64,000 nt of DNA from Falsiruegeria litorea R37 (GCF_900172225.1 NZ_FWFO01000001.1:744001-808000); one strand, 5' to 3'. Counted from the first letter of the stretch, positions 54,701 through 63,770 are shown. Notes: generated by a model from the sequence alone, not told the origin. Translations and numbers: made by a program.

Positions 54701-57700
54701 TCTTCGCCAGCGAAACCGGCATTCGCTGTGTAGCTGACCGTTCCGTCTGCATTCAAGGTCGCCGACCCGTTGCCCGGTTGCCCCACCCCGGTGATGCTCA
54801 GCGTGCCGTCGGCGTGGCTGTCATTTGCCAGCGGCGACAGGGCGACCGTGCGATTGCCATTGATGACCGTCAGATTGACCGGATCCGGTGTCGCCGCAAT
54901 CGCGTCCGGTTGCGGGGCGACGGTTACGGTTACTGTTTCCGTGACTGTGGTTTGGCCATCAGAGACGGTGTAGGTAAAGCTGTCGGTGCCATAAAAATCT
55001 GCAGCAGGCGCGTAGCGCACAGTGCCATTGTCGTTAAGCGTCACCGTCCCATGCGCCCCGTCCGTCACGGACGTGACAGTCAGGATGTCGGACGTGTCGG
55101 TGTCCGTGTCGTTGGCCAGTACGTCGATATCGATCACGGCGTCTTCGTTGACCGTGGCCGTATCCGCCCCGAGGGTCGGCGCGTCATTCACCCCATTCAC
55201 CACAAGCGTCACGGTGGCCGTGCTGGTTGTGACGCCATCGCCGAGCGTATAGGTGAATGTGTCTGTCGTGCTTTCGCCAACGGCCAGATAGTCGAATGCC
55301 CCGCTGGGGTCATAGGTGAACGTGCCGGAGTCTGCATTCCACGCCACGGATGCGCCGCGCGCGCTGGTTGTTGCAAACGCGACGATGGCCGCATCGGACA
55401 CGCCGGGATCAATGTCATTCAAAAGCGTGTCGGCGGTGATCAGAACGGTGTCTTCGTCTGTCTCATATCCCGTTCCGGCATCGTCCGTTGCCTTCACGGC
55501 ACCATCGACCACCTCCATTGTCCAGATGGTCAAACCGCCTGTTTGCGTGGCTGCCATGTTCAGGTCCAGCAAGTCTGCCGAAGAGAACCGCACAGTCGTC
55601 TGGTCGAATGTCACCACGTAGGCGTAGCTACCCTCCGAGCCCGTCCGAACGACGGCGGGCGAAGCGCTGGATCCGGTCCCATGAAATTCCAGCACTTCGC
55701 CCAAGGCAAGATCCGTGAGTGTATCGTTGCCGTCGTTCGTCCCAAAGACGTATCGATCCGCGCCTGCGCCACCGGTCAGCGTGTCATCCCCTGCGCCACC
55801 GGTGATTACATTGGCGCCATCATCCAGAACGATGACATCGTCCTGCCCCGTGCCCACGACATTCTCGAAACCGGCAGCCGTATCGCTGCCCACAAGGGCG
55901 CCAGAGCTGTCGAAAATGCTGATCGACCACGGCGCCGTGGTCGTCGTTGCGGACAGAGCAAAAGTATGGCCCGCCGCAAGCCGGCTGAAATCGAGCGTGT
56001 CGGTCCCTTCTTCCCCGTCCACCGTGTCGTTGCCAAGGTTGACGTAAAACCGGTCATTGCCTGCTCCCAGGTTGACCAGATCGTCATTGTCCCACGTCTG
56101 GACCGTGTTATGGATATTGTAACGATCAATCGTCGACCTGAAGTCCTCTCCAAGGTCTGCGTAAGAGATCAGATCGACAACAAACGTGCCGTTTGTCAGT
56201 ATGATTTCTTCAGCGTTCCGGACTTCATCGTAGTCATAGATTGGGTGATACGTGCCCGAAACGCCGGTTTCGTCTGGTGTGAATTGCTGCCCGGCGATGA
56301 ACCGCGACCCCATCAGGATGTCATAGTCAAAACGCTCGGCGTTGAAGCGCGCGTGATCTTCGAACCGAACCGTTTCGCCAGCGGCGTCCAGAGTGACGAC
56401 GTCATATCCGCCGCCGGTATCAATCAAAGCACCGGTCAAGGCACGGTCCGCACTGGCCACGGTCCATGGGTCGAAGGCCAGGATATCCGTCACATGGTCG
56501 TCACCCTCGCCGGTTGTCGCATGATCCAACCCGGCTCCAAGCCGCACCACATCTGAACCTGTCCCGGTCGTTACACTATCATTGCCGCCGCCACCCGTGA
56601 CGGTGTTGTCTCCATCCCCCGCATCAATGACATTGTTCCCGGAGGCAGCCATGATTTCGTCGTTGCCCGACCCCGCGATGACCGTGTCATTGCCTTGACC
56701 TGTGACAATCAGGTTGTCACCGCCCGCATCGGTGATGTGGTCGTTGCCCAGACCACCCAGAATCACATCTTGCGCCGCTCCGGACGTGACGATGTCGTCG
56801 CCTTCGCCACCTTCCAGACGGTTGACGCCTTCGCCCCCTGACAAGGTATCGTTGCCCAGACCGCCCAAAAGCTGGTCATTGCCGCTGCGCCCGACCAGCT
56901 GGTCGTCACCCGCCTGACCCAAAATCCGGGAACCTGCATTGGCAGCATAAATGACATCGCTAGCTGCCGACCCGACAGCCCACTCAAACCCTTGGACCGT
57001 GGCGCCTGTATCAATGTGTTCGACCAGGTCGGGTGGTGGTGTTGTTAACCACGGAATGTCTTGCTTGAACGCCCATCCAAGTCGGCTTGCCCCAGTCTCC
57101 AGATCCAACGACGTGAAGAAATAGGCGTCGGAGACATTGTCCGGCAGCAGTATCTCGAACGTATCAACACCCGACCCACCATAATAAGTTGCGCCGTTCA
57201 CCAACTCGCCCGCGACATAGTCATGCCCGGCGCCTGCATCGACTGTGACAAGCTGTTGCGACGTGTCCGAGTAGTGCGAGAACACAAGCCCGTTGTTTGT
57301 GTTGCTGACCCGTGCATTGATCAACCGCGATGTGTCGATGATGAACGTGTCCCCAAAGTCGCTACCAAGAATGTTGGTTGCGTCGGTCGATGTCGTGGAG
57401 TCCACGGTCGACAGCTTGATACCCTTGGTCGCGTCGCGGAAATCGGCAAGCCGCAAATCCCCAACCTCGATCCCCTCAAAGTTCGTGTAGTTCACCAGAA
57501 CACGGGTGTTGTTCGAGGTAATCGTGGACGTGTCGGCCAGCATGATAGATACGGTCGAACTGGTCACGATCAGATCGCCGCCATGTCCGGCAGTGGCCGA
57601 ACCTGTCAGCGCGGTCAGGTCCAGAACATCAGTCCCATCCCCACCATCCACCGTCGCTGCGACCGCCGTTGCGTAATGGTTGCTGCTGTTGTTTCCGGGG

Positions 57701-59088
57701 CGTCCGTCCACGTCTTGGCGCAGGACAAATCTATCATCGCCCCCAAGGAGCGAATAGCTTTGCCCTTCATAGGTAATTACCGTGTCCCGATTGTCCGAGA
57801 AAGACGTCTGCGCCGTCCCGTGTTCAAGAATATAGAGGGCATCGCCAGTGCGTACATCGGTTGCCGCATTGGCGTAATTCGATCCGGTGAATGGGTTAAA
57901 ACCGACGACCTGCTCGATCATCGACCACGGATCAGTTGTACCATCGAAAAAGTCGATGAATGCCGGCCGATAGGCAGTCCCGTTGACGCGGGCAAAGATA
58001 TATTTCTGTGGGCCGAGGTTCGGATGCAGCGTCAGCGTAAGTTCCTGATAAAAATCCGCGTCACCGTATTGGGCAGCAATCTTCTGCCAAAGGTTGGTTG
58101 ACATGGTCGTCAGCGCACTTGCGATGGTCCTGGCTTGGTCGGCTGCCTGATTGAATTGCTCTCCGTCGCTTCCGCCCGCGGTGTACCACCAATCAGGCAA
58201 CGTCCCGCCATTGTTGTGCACCGCTGCTTCGATCAGGCCCTGACTGATCGCGGTTGGGGACAGATCAACCTGCCCGCCCGATCCGTCAAGCGCATTAACC
58301 CCGGCAGATATCGCAATAGGCAGGATGTAATCGAAGACGTAGTCGCTGACGCCCCAGGTGAGGATAGACGTAACGGTCTGGACGGCAATCGTGAACAGCT
58401 CGGTTGGATCGCCGTCACCCTTTGCGGCCGCAATGATCCCTGGCACAAGGTAGGTTGCAATGTTGACAACATTGGCCGCGGCCTTGGCGGCGGGCGGCAA
58501 GGGCAAAGCGGACAACAGCGTGGTCGCGGCCCGCAAGGTCGCGGCAGCCGCAACGCCAATGTCGGCGGCGCCCGCCTGGCCCGACAGGATGTTGCCATAA
58601 ACATCCCGCGCTTCGGTCATGGCACGCATCGCCTCGCCAATCGACCCGCGGAACAAGTCCTGTTCAGCATCCGTGCTTGGCAAAATACTGCCGTTGGACG
58701 CGTTTTGGGCGATAGCAGCGTCAAATTCTGCCAACATGTTGTCCGCCAGAGTTGCAGCGCGTGCCTGCAATTCGCTTGCAGTGGGTTGCGTGCCAGCCGT
58801 GGACAACCCCTGGCTGCCCGCAAACATTTCCGCCAACTGAAGCTCAAATTCTCGCACGGACCGAACGGCAGACGGCGCAGCCCCACCAACGCCCTGTTCG
58901 CCAAACAACAACATCGCTGCCATGCTGGTGAAATCGGCCTGGGCCTCGGATGCTGACATCGTGCTGGCATCTACGCCGTACAGCCGCACATCGGTCAGAT
59001 CGAGGCTGACCTGCCCGCTCATCACATCGCGGGCGTAGGCTTCGTAAGCGGCAAAGATTTCGGTGTCAGTCGTAAAGTCGCGGGCCAT
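48718..59088 (-). CDS. Giant RTX / cadherin-like repeat adhesin
   Basis: A 3456-residue secreted protein. Residues 1-~480 form a unique, partly helical region without signal peptide. RTX Ca2+-binding nonapeptides (GGxGxDxL) occur at ~716-866 and ~1096-1116, with a short block near ~2925-2960. Between ~1196 and ~2900 lie about 16 Ig/cadherin-like domains, many starting NDAPVAxxD and holding EDxxxxxDVLANDxD. Residues 3067-3390 are six 54-residue repeats, then a 66-residue C-terminus suited to a type I secretion signal. Such proteins are surface adhesins or biofilm factors exported by an ABC/MFP/TolC system, which is not in this window. ATG at 59088 has only a weak ribosome site. Long open frames on the opposite strand are shadows. 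Confidence 0.93.
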   Translation of the reverse strand: MARDFTTDTEIFAAYEAYARDVMSGQVSLDLTDVRLYGVDASTMSASEAQADFTSMAAMLLFGEQGVGGAAPSAVRSVREFELQLAEMFAGSQGLSTAGTQPTASELQARAATLADNMLAEFDAAIAQNASNGSILPSTDAEQDLFRGSIGEAMRAMTEARDVYGNILSGQAGAADIGVAAAATLRAATTLLSALPLPPAAKAAANVVNIATYLVPGIIAAAKGDGDPTELFTIAVQTVTSILTWGVSDYVFDYILPIAISAGVNALDGSGGQVDLSPTAISQGLIEAAVHNNGGTLPDWWYTAGGSDGEQFNQAADQARTIASALTTMSTNLWQKIAAQYGDADFYQELTLTLHPNLGPQKYIFARVNGTAYRPAFIDFFDGTTDPWSMIEQVVGFNPFTGSNYANAATDVRTGDALYILEHGTAQTSFSDNRDTVITYEGQSYSLLGGDDRFVLRQDVDGRPGNNSSNHYATAVAATVDGGDGTDVLDLTALTGSATAGHGGDLIVTSSTVSIMLADTSTITSNNTRVLVNYTNFEGIEVGDLRLADFRDATKGIKLSTVDSTTSTDATNILGSDFGDTFIIDTSRLINARVSNTNNGLVFSHYSDTSQQLVTVDAGAGHDYVAGELVNGATYYGGSGVDTFEILLPDNVSDAYFFTSLDLETGASRLGWAFKQDIPWLTTPPPDLVEHIDTGATVQGFEWAVGSAASDVIYAANAGSRILGQAGDDQLVGRSGNDQLLGGLGNDTLSGGEGVNRLEGGEGDDIVTSGAAQDVILGGLGNDHITDAGGDNLIVTGQGNDTVIAGSGNDEIMAASGNNVIDAGDGDNTVTGGGGNDSVTTGTGSDVVRLGAGLDHATTGEGDDHVTDILAFDPWTVASADRALTGALIDTGGGYDVVTLDAAGETVRFEDHARFNAERFDYDILMGSRFIAGQQFTPDETGVSGTYHPIYDYDEVRNAEEIILTNGTFVVDLISYADLGEDFRSTIDRYNIHNTVQTWDNDDLVNLGAGNDRFYVNLGNDTVDGEEGTDTLDFSRLAAGHTFALSATTTTAPWSISIFDSSGALVGSDTAAGFENVVGTGQDDVIVLDDGANVITGGAGDDTLTGGAGADRYVFGTNDGNDTLTDLALGEVLEFHGTGSSASPAVVRTGSEGSYAYVVTFDQTTVRFSSADLLDLNMAATQTGGLTIWTMEVVDGAVKATDDAGTGYETDEDTVLITADTLLNDIDPGVSDAAIVAFATTSARGASVAWNADSGTFTYDPSGAFDYLAVGESTTDTFTYTLGDGVTTSTATVTLVVNGVNDAPTLGADTATVNEDAVIDIDVLANDTDTDTSDILTVTSVTDGAHGTVTLNDNGTVRYAPAADFYGTDSFTYTVSDGQTTVTETVTVTVAPQPDAIAATPDPVNLTVINGNRTVALSPLANDSHADGTLSITGVGQPGNGSATLNADGTVSYTANAGFAGEDSFTYTILSTSGATTTETVTVTVQTNLAPVAGFRLAPRGTEDSPITIDPLSWASDPNGDALSLVSVGPAWNGAAQVTLNENGTVTVTPNADYNGYIDFYYTITDGELETRSFASVFFENTQDAPVGVDDHIGVDPEARSWLNVLGNDTDADRIFPGNQMEARLITGVTAVGDTADNATFELGNNGIWVTPNPGFIGTLTFTYTLRDSGGLTSSATATVYVSTLPQLIADGYAIQEDSGQHIFDVLANDSDVDSGQTLTITAVSGAVGGTVTIVDGGKNISYTPNADFTGVETLTYTVSDGLREASQTITVTVNNTADTPVAGDDAVTTAEDTAVTIDVLANDSDPGTAVLTIAAVGDATHGQVTISGGQLIYTPNADFFGTDTFTYDVSDGAGGIETATVTVTVTAENDAPVAADISATIQEDGTYSFNPLAAASDVDGDTVSLVRVGTAAHGLARLNEDGSVSYTPVENYAGSDSFTYVITDGVAETVVTVTLTVAEVNDAPVALNDAATLQEDGTLTFDVVANDSDVDGQSLTIISVSDPAHGQASFDGQTITYTPNANFHGTEVITYVISDGAGGTSSATLDVVVTPVADAPVVVNDTSTGQQSEVQNVNVLANDTDADGDVVRVVSLNGTAVTANDLVELPSGAFVQLNADGTVSYLPLDAFRDLNASGVATETVTYAIQDSTGRVSEGTVTFTINGENDAPVAIDFTQPSPFAERSVVSIAAGSAFRDADAGDVLTFSATLADGTPLPAGLEIDSATGLITGTLPANSSGTSGADSVLTIRVTADDGTDTGTLDVQITLQNVNDAPTFDTPPTRLEVTSDAETALDLSGLNLADVDSPVVTLTLSVDAGHLTATGVTGVSVATVNGALALTGTPAALNAFLAGGVKFVDPADVAGGLSAQLTMTLTDDSGAELQEIGPVPIDVTNVDDITRVAGTLTAQSGAEDTAIALDFSGVTLTDTDGLTVTLSGVPASMLSAVAATGITIATSSGDSLTLSGSTADISAYLATIGNITFTPPPNANGTFGPLVVTATGLDGSNPVTIGEIGLEITPVDDPVTIGGLAANQAHIETVVSTPAEALTASAVDYDLLNGGQGDYSGTSVVVSARAGDAPIFGIGQSELITTQPIDGTSWALIAGGERFGTFRLDTTNGNLTARFDFGDGAGTPTTDLVNAALQLVTFETGQERLYGFGTTELTWSFLRADETVAQTAHTAISVQFIDDPVTISLPETPITLAEGDSATAAFAGVELFDPDLAGNWTMYFNVEVGELSIRSDHGLSALVVQTDPQGGWAFGGDMATASQVIQSALLYTAPDELTSATTTSLTIRVVPPGHDPAYGFVFEVPIALTPVNDAAQFSGDLTAAMNEDGTTLSGQIVVSDIDGPDALIAGRVFGAQGFADVTADGQWHYTLTGLFPNLDPGQSVTDTLMVTAADGTQHALSIQINGVSNSFQGTSAADELIGTRLDDTFQSSAGDDVIRGGSGLDTVLFTGAADEFVFHVQDGALVVTDTARQTNGDEGANTLFDIEVLDFADVSLDVNVTKNGGETTSVIVSNGGNTTFSWALLDDGRKVATTFENGQRVGQSVTDGVGANDTATWSQYVDTFNADGTIATRQYAFDAGGSRTDVFEYENGQLTGRTATDGAGEESTAAWSQYVDTYNADGTLATRQYTFDAGGNRSEVFEYENGQRTGRTVTDGAGEESTATWSQYVDTFNADGTIATRQYAFDAGGSRTDVFEYENGQLTGRTATDGAGEESTAAWSQYVDTYNADGTLATRQYTFDAGGNRSEVFEYENGQRTGRTVTDGAGEESTATWSQYVDTFNADGTIATRQYAFDAGGSRTDVFEYENGQFTGRTATDGVGANNSADWSQYVDTFNPDGTIATRQYTFDAGGSTSTVFEYENGQRTGRTVTDGVGANNSADWSQYVDTFDTNGYLELRTLLMDNGDQIETKYVGGIRAIRTTHDLSESADFETQTEYFDSTGALLSVEHVWDIV
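48919..49890 (-). repeat. Six 162-bp tandem repeats in a 324-bp higher-order array
   Basis: Inside the adhesin 3' end. Each 54-residue unit runs from (F/Y)NxDGT(I/L)ATRQY to WSQYVDT. Units 1 and 3 appear identical, as do 2 and 4, and unit 5 matches 1 and 3 over its first half; identical DNA blocks recur at 49201, 49525 and 49849, exactly 324 bp apart. Unit 6 is more diverged. Confidence 0.93.
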
Positions 59089-59204
59089 TTTGGGGCTTTC
59101 AGTCAGGGTCGGGCAGTGGGTCGTCCGGGGGGATGGTGATTGTCACAAGTCATTAGAATCAGCAACTGAACTGAAGCTGAATGAAAAGTGGAATTTTCGG
59201 GGCG

Positions 59205-59590
59205 GCTTCAGCTACTTGCGACTGGATCCAGGGTCAACATCGTTGAAAACAAAAACACGATCTGACAGCGTCAGCGCGTCCGTCGGATCACGGGTGCGTG
59301 TACAGTCGTGGTGCTCAGATCGTGCGTCAGAGCTGTTGGCTGCTGCTGGCCGCGGGATGGCTGTGCTGGATGACGATTGCCAAAAGCACCCACCTGCACC
59401 ATACCGAGGGCGCGCTTGTGCGGCGAAAAATCGTTGATCGGCTTGCCGTCCAGTAGGATTTCAACGCGTGTCGCTGTCTCAAAACCAGAGAACATCATTG
59501 GACATGTTGATTTCCCTGAACCTGATGGCCCAAGCAATGTCATGAAATCCCCTTTGGCAGTTCAAGATTTGGATCCTTTGCAACCCATGT
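59205..59590 (-). pseudogene. Decayed ABC transporter ATPase (polyamine/iron type)
   Basis: The minus strand reads MTLLGPSGSGKST (Walker A), then GFETATRVEILLDGKPINDFSPHKRALGMV, as in PotA-like ATPases, then jumps to HPAQPSRGQQQ, a damaged signature motif. The usual Q-loop region is missing. Beyond a stop, another frame resumes with RDPTDALTLSDRVFVFND, the normal H-loop-to-end segment. Upstream, DPNLELPKG lies in a different frame from the Walker A part. At least two frameshifts, internal deletions and no Walker B make this a dead fragment. No permease or binding protein is nearby. Confidence 0.82.
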
Positions 59591-59809
59591 TTCGCCGTTA
59601 CACCTCTTTGGAAAGCGCCCGAACGGGACGAACGCATTTTGTGCTGTAGAACTCACAGCGCTTCCTCCATCAGTAAACTTGCGGCCGCGAGGGGCAGCGC
59701 TAAGCAAGCTCTAAATCATCACAGACTAAGTTCAGGGCACCTTAGAGGGTTGACTTATTGAAGTTAATCGGCAAATCCTGAAAAACTTATTGAGGTTTGC
59801 GATAAATAA

Positions 59810-60652
59810 ATGGACATACGACAACTCAAAAGCTTTTTGACGGTTGCCGAGCTCGGCAGTTTTTCAGCTGCTGCAGAGCGACTTGGTGCGAGCCAATCAA
59901 CGATCAGCGGGCACATCAATAAGCTTGAAGACCATCTTCAGGTTCATCTTTTTCAACGAACCACGCGCATGTGCGAGATTTCCAAGGCAGGGCAGGATCT
60001 TATCGCCTATGCCAAAGACGTCGTTTATGCCGAAGAAAGGTTGAGTGACGCATTTCTTCCAAATAGGACCGGTGGATCGATAAGACTCGGCGTCCCTGAC
60101 GACTACCATCTACTGCCGCGGGTCGCAGGCGTGATTCAGGATTTCCAACTCAGCAGACCCCGCGTCACGATACAGCTGGATGCTGGACTATCAGAGCACC
60201 ACAAAGCAGCACTCGATGACAATCGGCTAGACCTCGCTATTTTGCGTTTTCCGTCCGAGGAGAAAAGTAAGAAGACACCGCTGGAAGCTAGATTGGTTTG
60301 GATCAAGTCGCCTGACTTGGCAGTGGATTTTTCTGAAGATCTGCCAATCGCTCATGTGGCGCGTCCTTGTGCATATTTTGGATCGGTCCGGAGCGCACTG
60401 GAACAAAAAGAAATATCCTGGCGATCTGTCTTTTCTTGTACAACGCTGGAAGGGGTCCGAGCTGCGGTGACGTGTGGGATGGCAATTGCAGCAGTCCCAG
60501 AGAGAGATTGCCCTGATGCTTCAATGCTCTTTCAGGACTCAAGACTGCCTGAACTGCCAGTTTTTGGGATCGAGTGTGTCACGGCCAGTGACGACCCGCC
60601 GATGGTTGTAAGACAGTTTGAAAAGCTTCTGAAAGCAGAGTTGTATTTGTAG
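59810..60652 (+). CDS. LysR-family transcriptional regulator
   Basis: A 280-residue LTTR. HTH ~1-60 (MDIRQLKSFLTVAELGSFSAAAERLGASQSTISGHINKLE), then a substrate-binding-like domain from ~90 (SIRLGVPDDYHLLPRV). Codon usage looks more AT-rich than most of the window, hinting at transfer or relaxed selection. The usual divergent target gene is absent: upstream lies the dead ABC ATPase, so this may be an orphan regulator of a lost transport locus. No other gene is seen in 59591-59809. Confidence 0.87.
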   Translation: MDIRQLKSFLTVAELGSFSAAAERLGASQSTISGHINKLEDHLQVHLFQRTTRMCEISKAGQDLIAYAKDVVYAEERLSDAFLPNRTGGSIRLGVPDDYHLLPRVAGVIQDFQLSRPRVTIQLDAGLSEHHKAALDDNRLDLAILRFPSEEKSKKTPLEARLVWIKSPDLAVDFSEDLPIAHVARPCAYFGSVRSALEQKEISWRSVFSCTTLEGVRAAVTCGMAIAAVPERDCPDASMLFQDSRLPELPVFGIECVTASDDPPMVVRQFEKLLKAELYL

Positions 60653-60743
60653 GGCATGAAGACAATGCCAACGTTAGCGATTTGATGCGTTGAACCAGAC
60701 GCGCGCTCGAGATCGTAGCCGTGGAAGTCTCTTCCGGGCGCTA

Positions 60744-60767
60744 GCCCCAAGGCCAAAGGGCTTGGGC
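60744..60767 (+). terminator. Possible terminator hairpin after the LysR gene
   Basis: Arms GCCCCAAGGCC and GGGCTTGGGC pair around AAA with single-base bulges; no U-run follows. The rest of 60653-60853 holds no recognised gene. Confidence 0.35.
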
Positions 60768-60853
60768 GACCCCCAAACCACCTTTGCCGCTGGACGCTGC
60801 GGGGGCAATTGGGTAAGCGGATTGAGACTGACCGCACGAAAAGGAACCACCCC

Positions 60854-62200
60854 ATGTCTGGACACGGCACGCCCATCCCGATGACCTCGACCCCTTGCGG
60901 TCCGCTGAGTGGTGTGGCCGAGGTGCCCGGCGACAAGTCGATCTCGCATCGTTCGTTGATCCTGGGCGCGATGGCTGTGGGCGAAACCCGGATCACCGGC
61001 CTGCTCGAGGGCGAGGATGTGCTGGACACCGCCAAAGCCATGCGCGCGTTTGGGGCCGAAGTGATCAAACATGACGACGGCAGTTGGTCGGTGCATGGCG
61101 TGGGCGTGGGCGGCTTTGCCGAGCCGGACAATGTGATCGATTGCGGCAATTCTGGCACTGGCGTGCGGCTGATCATGGGGGCGATGGCCTCGTCCCCGAT
61201 CACGGCGACCTTTACTGGAGATGCCAGCCTGAATGGCCGTCCCATGGCCCGGGTGACCGATCCGCTGGCCTTGTTTGGTACGCAGACGGTGGGCCGCAAA
61301 GGCGGGCGTCTGCCGATGACCATCGTGGGTGCGGCAGACCCGGTGCCGGTGCGTTACGAGGTGCCGGTGCCTTCGGCGCAGGTGAAATCGGCTGTGCTGC
61401 TGGCTGGTCTGAACGCGCCGGGCCAGACTGTCGTGATCGAAAAAGAAGCGACCCGCGATCATTCCGAACGGATGCTGGCAGGCTTTGGGGCCGAGATTAC
61501 GGTCGAGGACACCGACGAGGGGCGTGTGATCACTCTGACCGGACGCCCTGAGTTGAAACCGCAGGTGATCGCCGTGCCGCGTGATCCGTCGTCGGCAGCG
61601 TTTCCGGTTTGTGCGGCTCTGCTGACGCCGGGTTCGGATGTATTGGTTCCTGGTATTGGCCTGAACCCGACACGCGCGGGGCTCTTTACCACGCTGCGCG
61701 AGATGGGGGCTGATTTGACCTATGAGAATGAGCGCGAAGAGGGCGGAGAGCCGGTTGCGGACCTGCGCGCGCGCTACTCGCCCAACATGAAGGGCATCGA
61801 GGTGCCGCCCGAGCGCGCGGCCTCGATGATCGACGAATATCCGGTGCTGTCCGTTGTTGCCGCCAATGCCACGGGAACAACCATGATGGCGGGTGTCAAA
61901 GAACTCCGTGTCAAGGAAAGCGACCGTATCGACGCCATGGCGCGTGGCCTGCGCGCCAATGGTGTGAGTGTGGATGAGGGCGAGGATTGGTGGTCGGTCA
62001 CCGGTCTGGGCATTGGCAAAGTGCCAGGAGGTGGGACCTGCGAAAGCTTCCTGGATCACCGCATCGCCATGTCGTTCATGGTGATGGGCATGGGCGCGCA
62101 AGCGCCGGTCTCGGTCGATGACGGTGGCCCGATCGCCACGTCCTTCCCGATTTTTGAGCCACTGATGGCCAGCCTTGGGGCGAGTGTCGCGCGGGGTTAA
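60854..62200 (+). CDS. aroA: 3-phosphoshikimate 1-carboxyvinyltransferase (EPSP synthase)
   Basis: 448 residues from the ATG at 60854 behind AAGGAA; the frame is open from 60809. Catalyses the sixth shikimate pathway step, joining PEP to shikimate-3-phosphate. Seen: [64 protein letters not shown] and [10 protein letters not shown]. The sequence pattern is that of class II enzymes. The PEP-site segment reads GNSGTGVR, with Gly where class II glyphosate-tolerant enzymes carry Ala. Upstream of cmk, as often in alphaproteobacteria. Confidence 0.95.
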   Translation: MSGHGTPIPMTSTPCGPLSGVAEVPGDKSISHRSLILGAMAVGETRITGLLEGEDVLDTAKAMRAFGAEVIKHDDGSWSVHGVGVGGFAEPDNVIDCGNSGTGVRLIMGAMASSPITATFTGDASLNGRPMARVTDPLALFGTQTVGRKGGRLPMTIVGAADPVPVRYEVPVPSAQVKSAVLLAGLNAPGQTVVIEKEATRDHSERMLAGFGAEITVEDTDEGRVITLTGRPELKPQVIAVPRDPSSAAFPVCAALLTPGSDVLVPGIGLNPTRAGLFTTLREMGADLTYENEREEGGEPVADLRARYSPNMKGIEVPPERAASMIDEYPVLSVVAANATGTTMMAGVKELRVKESDRIDAMARGLRANGVSVDEGEDWWSVTGLGIGKVPGGGTCESFLDHRIAMSFMVMGMGAQAPVSVDDGGPIATSFPIFEPLMASLGASVARG

Positions 62201-62216
62201 CCCCCCGCGCTGTGGC

Positions 62217-62402
62217 TTAGACGTAACCGAGCGACCAGATCACGGTGCCCGCACCGATCACGAACCACACCAGCAGAACGGTCCAATAGGTCCAGGGATC
62301 CTCGTCTCGCACTACGGGCTCCCACAGGTATGTGTAGCCCATGAGCAGATCCTTGATCGCCCAAAGGATCAGGCCGATGCCGACGTAAAACCAGATATCC
62401 AT
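62217..62402 (-). CDS. Small two-helix membrane protein
   Basis: 61 residues, two hydrophobic helices (~3-22 and ~38-59) joined by a polar loop (YLWEPVVRDEDPWTYW). Convergent with aroA, 16 bp apart. Ribosome site weak (AAGAGA). Trp/Tyr-rich membrane-interface pattern is protein-like. Unknown function. Confidence 0.55.
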   Translation of the reverse strand: MDIWFYVGIGLILWAIKDLLMGYTYLWEPVVRDEDPWTYWTVLLVWFVIGAGTVIWSLGYV

Positions 62403-62558
62403 GACAGTCTCTTGAGTTGGAGTGAGTGTACGTTCTTTACAGCCTCAACATTGGGCTCGCAATCGTGCGATCAACGGGGAAATAAGTGAACGATAACTCA
62501 AATTTCATGTTACACTCTGAAGGCGCCACATTGAACAGGCGCAATCAGGGAGAGATGA

Positions 62559-63770
62559 ATGTTCAAACAATCCATTTTCCAGGCGCTGACCATCACCGGG
62601 TTTGCACTTTTGCCAACGTGGGCCACCGCCTTCGATCAGGTTGACCCGGCCGAGGCCGGCTTTGATCCGGACAAGGTGGCAGCCATTGCACAGATGCTGG
62701 ACAATGATGTGGCCGAGGGGCGCATTCTGGGCGGCACCGTTTCGATCTTGCGGAATGACAAACTGGCGCTGCATCATGCAACAGGGCAGCGGGCGCCCGA
62801 TGGAACTGCGCAAGAGATCGACGACATATTCCGCATCTTTTCGATGACCAAACCCATCGTCTCGGTCGCCGCCATGATGCTGGTCGAGCGGGGGCAACTG
62901 GACCTCGATGCACCGCTTAGCCAATACATCCCCGAGTTTTCCGACACCAAGCTGATCGAAGTCAGCGGACTTTATGAGCCCGAGCGCGAGATCACCGTGC
63001 GTGATTTGCTGCGGCACACGTCGGGCATCGTCTATGGCTTTTTTGGCGATACATTCGCCCGCGACGAATACAAGAAACACAACCTGCTCGACACCACCGT
63101 CAGCACCGGTGACCACGCTCGTTTGATCGCGGGCCTGCCCTTGGAACATGAACCCGGCGCGGCCTGGGAATACGGACGATCAACCGATGTTCTGGGCCAT
63201 GTGATTGAGGTTGTTTCGGGCCAACGCCTCGATGTTTTTCTGAAGGTCGAGATTCTCGATCCGCTGGACATGGCCGACACCGCCTTCCATGTTCCGCAGG
63301 ACAAGGCTGATCGCGTTGCCCTGCCGGGGCAGCACGGGTTCATGTTCGATCCGATGATCGAGCCCGCCTATCACTCGGGTGGCAGCGGGTTGATGTCCAC
63401 TGCGCCCGATTACCTGCAATTTGTCGGCATGTTGCTGAACGGGGGAGAGCTGGATGGGGTCCGCATCCTGCAACCCGAGACCGTGGCTGATATGGGTGCA
63501 GATCACCTGCAGGGCGTGCGCCCTGGCAACTATGACCTGCTGGGCGACGAAAACACCTTTGGCCTCGGTTTTGCGGTCCGCCAAACCGAGGCGGGAACCG
63601 GCAAAGGCTCGGTCGGGGACATGTGGTGGGGTGGCTTTGCCGGGACGTATTTCTGGGTTGATCCGGTGCAGGACATGGCCGTCGTTTTCATGATCCAGAA
63701 CCCCGACCAGCGTGAATTCTACCGCCCGGTTTTGCGCAACGCGGTCTATGACGCCCTGACCAGCGACTAA
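62559..63770 (+). CDS. Exported serine hydrolase, class C beta-lactamase family
   Basis: 403 residues with a signal peptide (~1-24, ending ATA). ATG at 62559 behind AGGGAGAG. The catalytic Ser95-x-x-Lys98 is in FRIFSMTKPIVS. A Tyr motif is WEYGRSTDVLG (~Y208), where the usual third residue Asn is Arg. The late box WWGGFAGTYFWVDP replaces the KTG-like motif, typical of the esterase/peptidase EstB-like branch rather than true beta-lactamases. Probably a periplasmic esterase or D-aminopeptidase. Interrupts the aroA-cmk pair. Confidence 0.87.
   Translation: MFKQSIFQALTITGFALLPTWATAFDQVDPAEAGFDPDKVAAIAQMLDNDVAEGRILGGTVSILRNDKLALHHATGQRAPDGTAQEIDDIFRIFSMTKPIVSVAAMMLVERGQLDLDAPLSQYIPEFSDTKLIEVSGLYEPEREITVRDLLRHTSGIVYGFFGDTFARDEYKKHNLLDTTVSTGDHARLIAGLPLEHEPGAAWEYGRSTDVLGHVIEVVSGQRLDVFLKVEILDPLDMADTAFHVPQDKADRVALPGQHGFMFDPMIEPAYHSGGSGLMSTAPDYLQFVGMLLNGGELDGVRILQPETVADMGADHLQGVRPGNYDLLGDENTFGLGFAVRQTEAGTGKGSVGDMWWGGFAGTYFWVDPVQDMAVVFMIQNPDQREFYRPVLRNAVYDALTSD

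Noticed and set aside
54313-56556. 747-codon open frame on the plus strand
   Set aside because: It lies wholly antisense to the adhesin RTX/Ig region. The product is Arg/Gly/Asp-rich low complexity, as expected from the complement of that repeat composition.
62559-63770. Calling the serine hydrolase a beta-lactamase
   Set aside because: It has SxxK but lacks a clear YxN and KTG pair, so an esterase/peptidase-type member is more likely.
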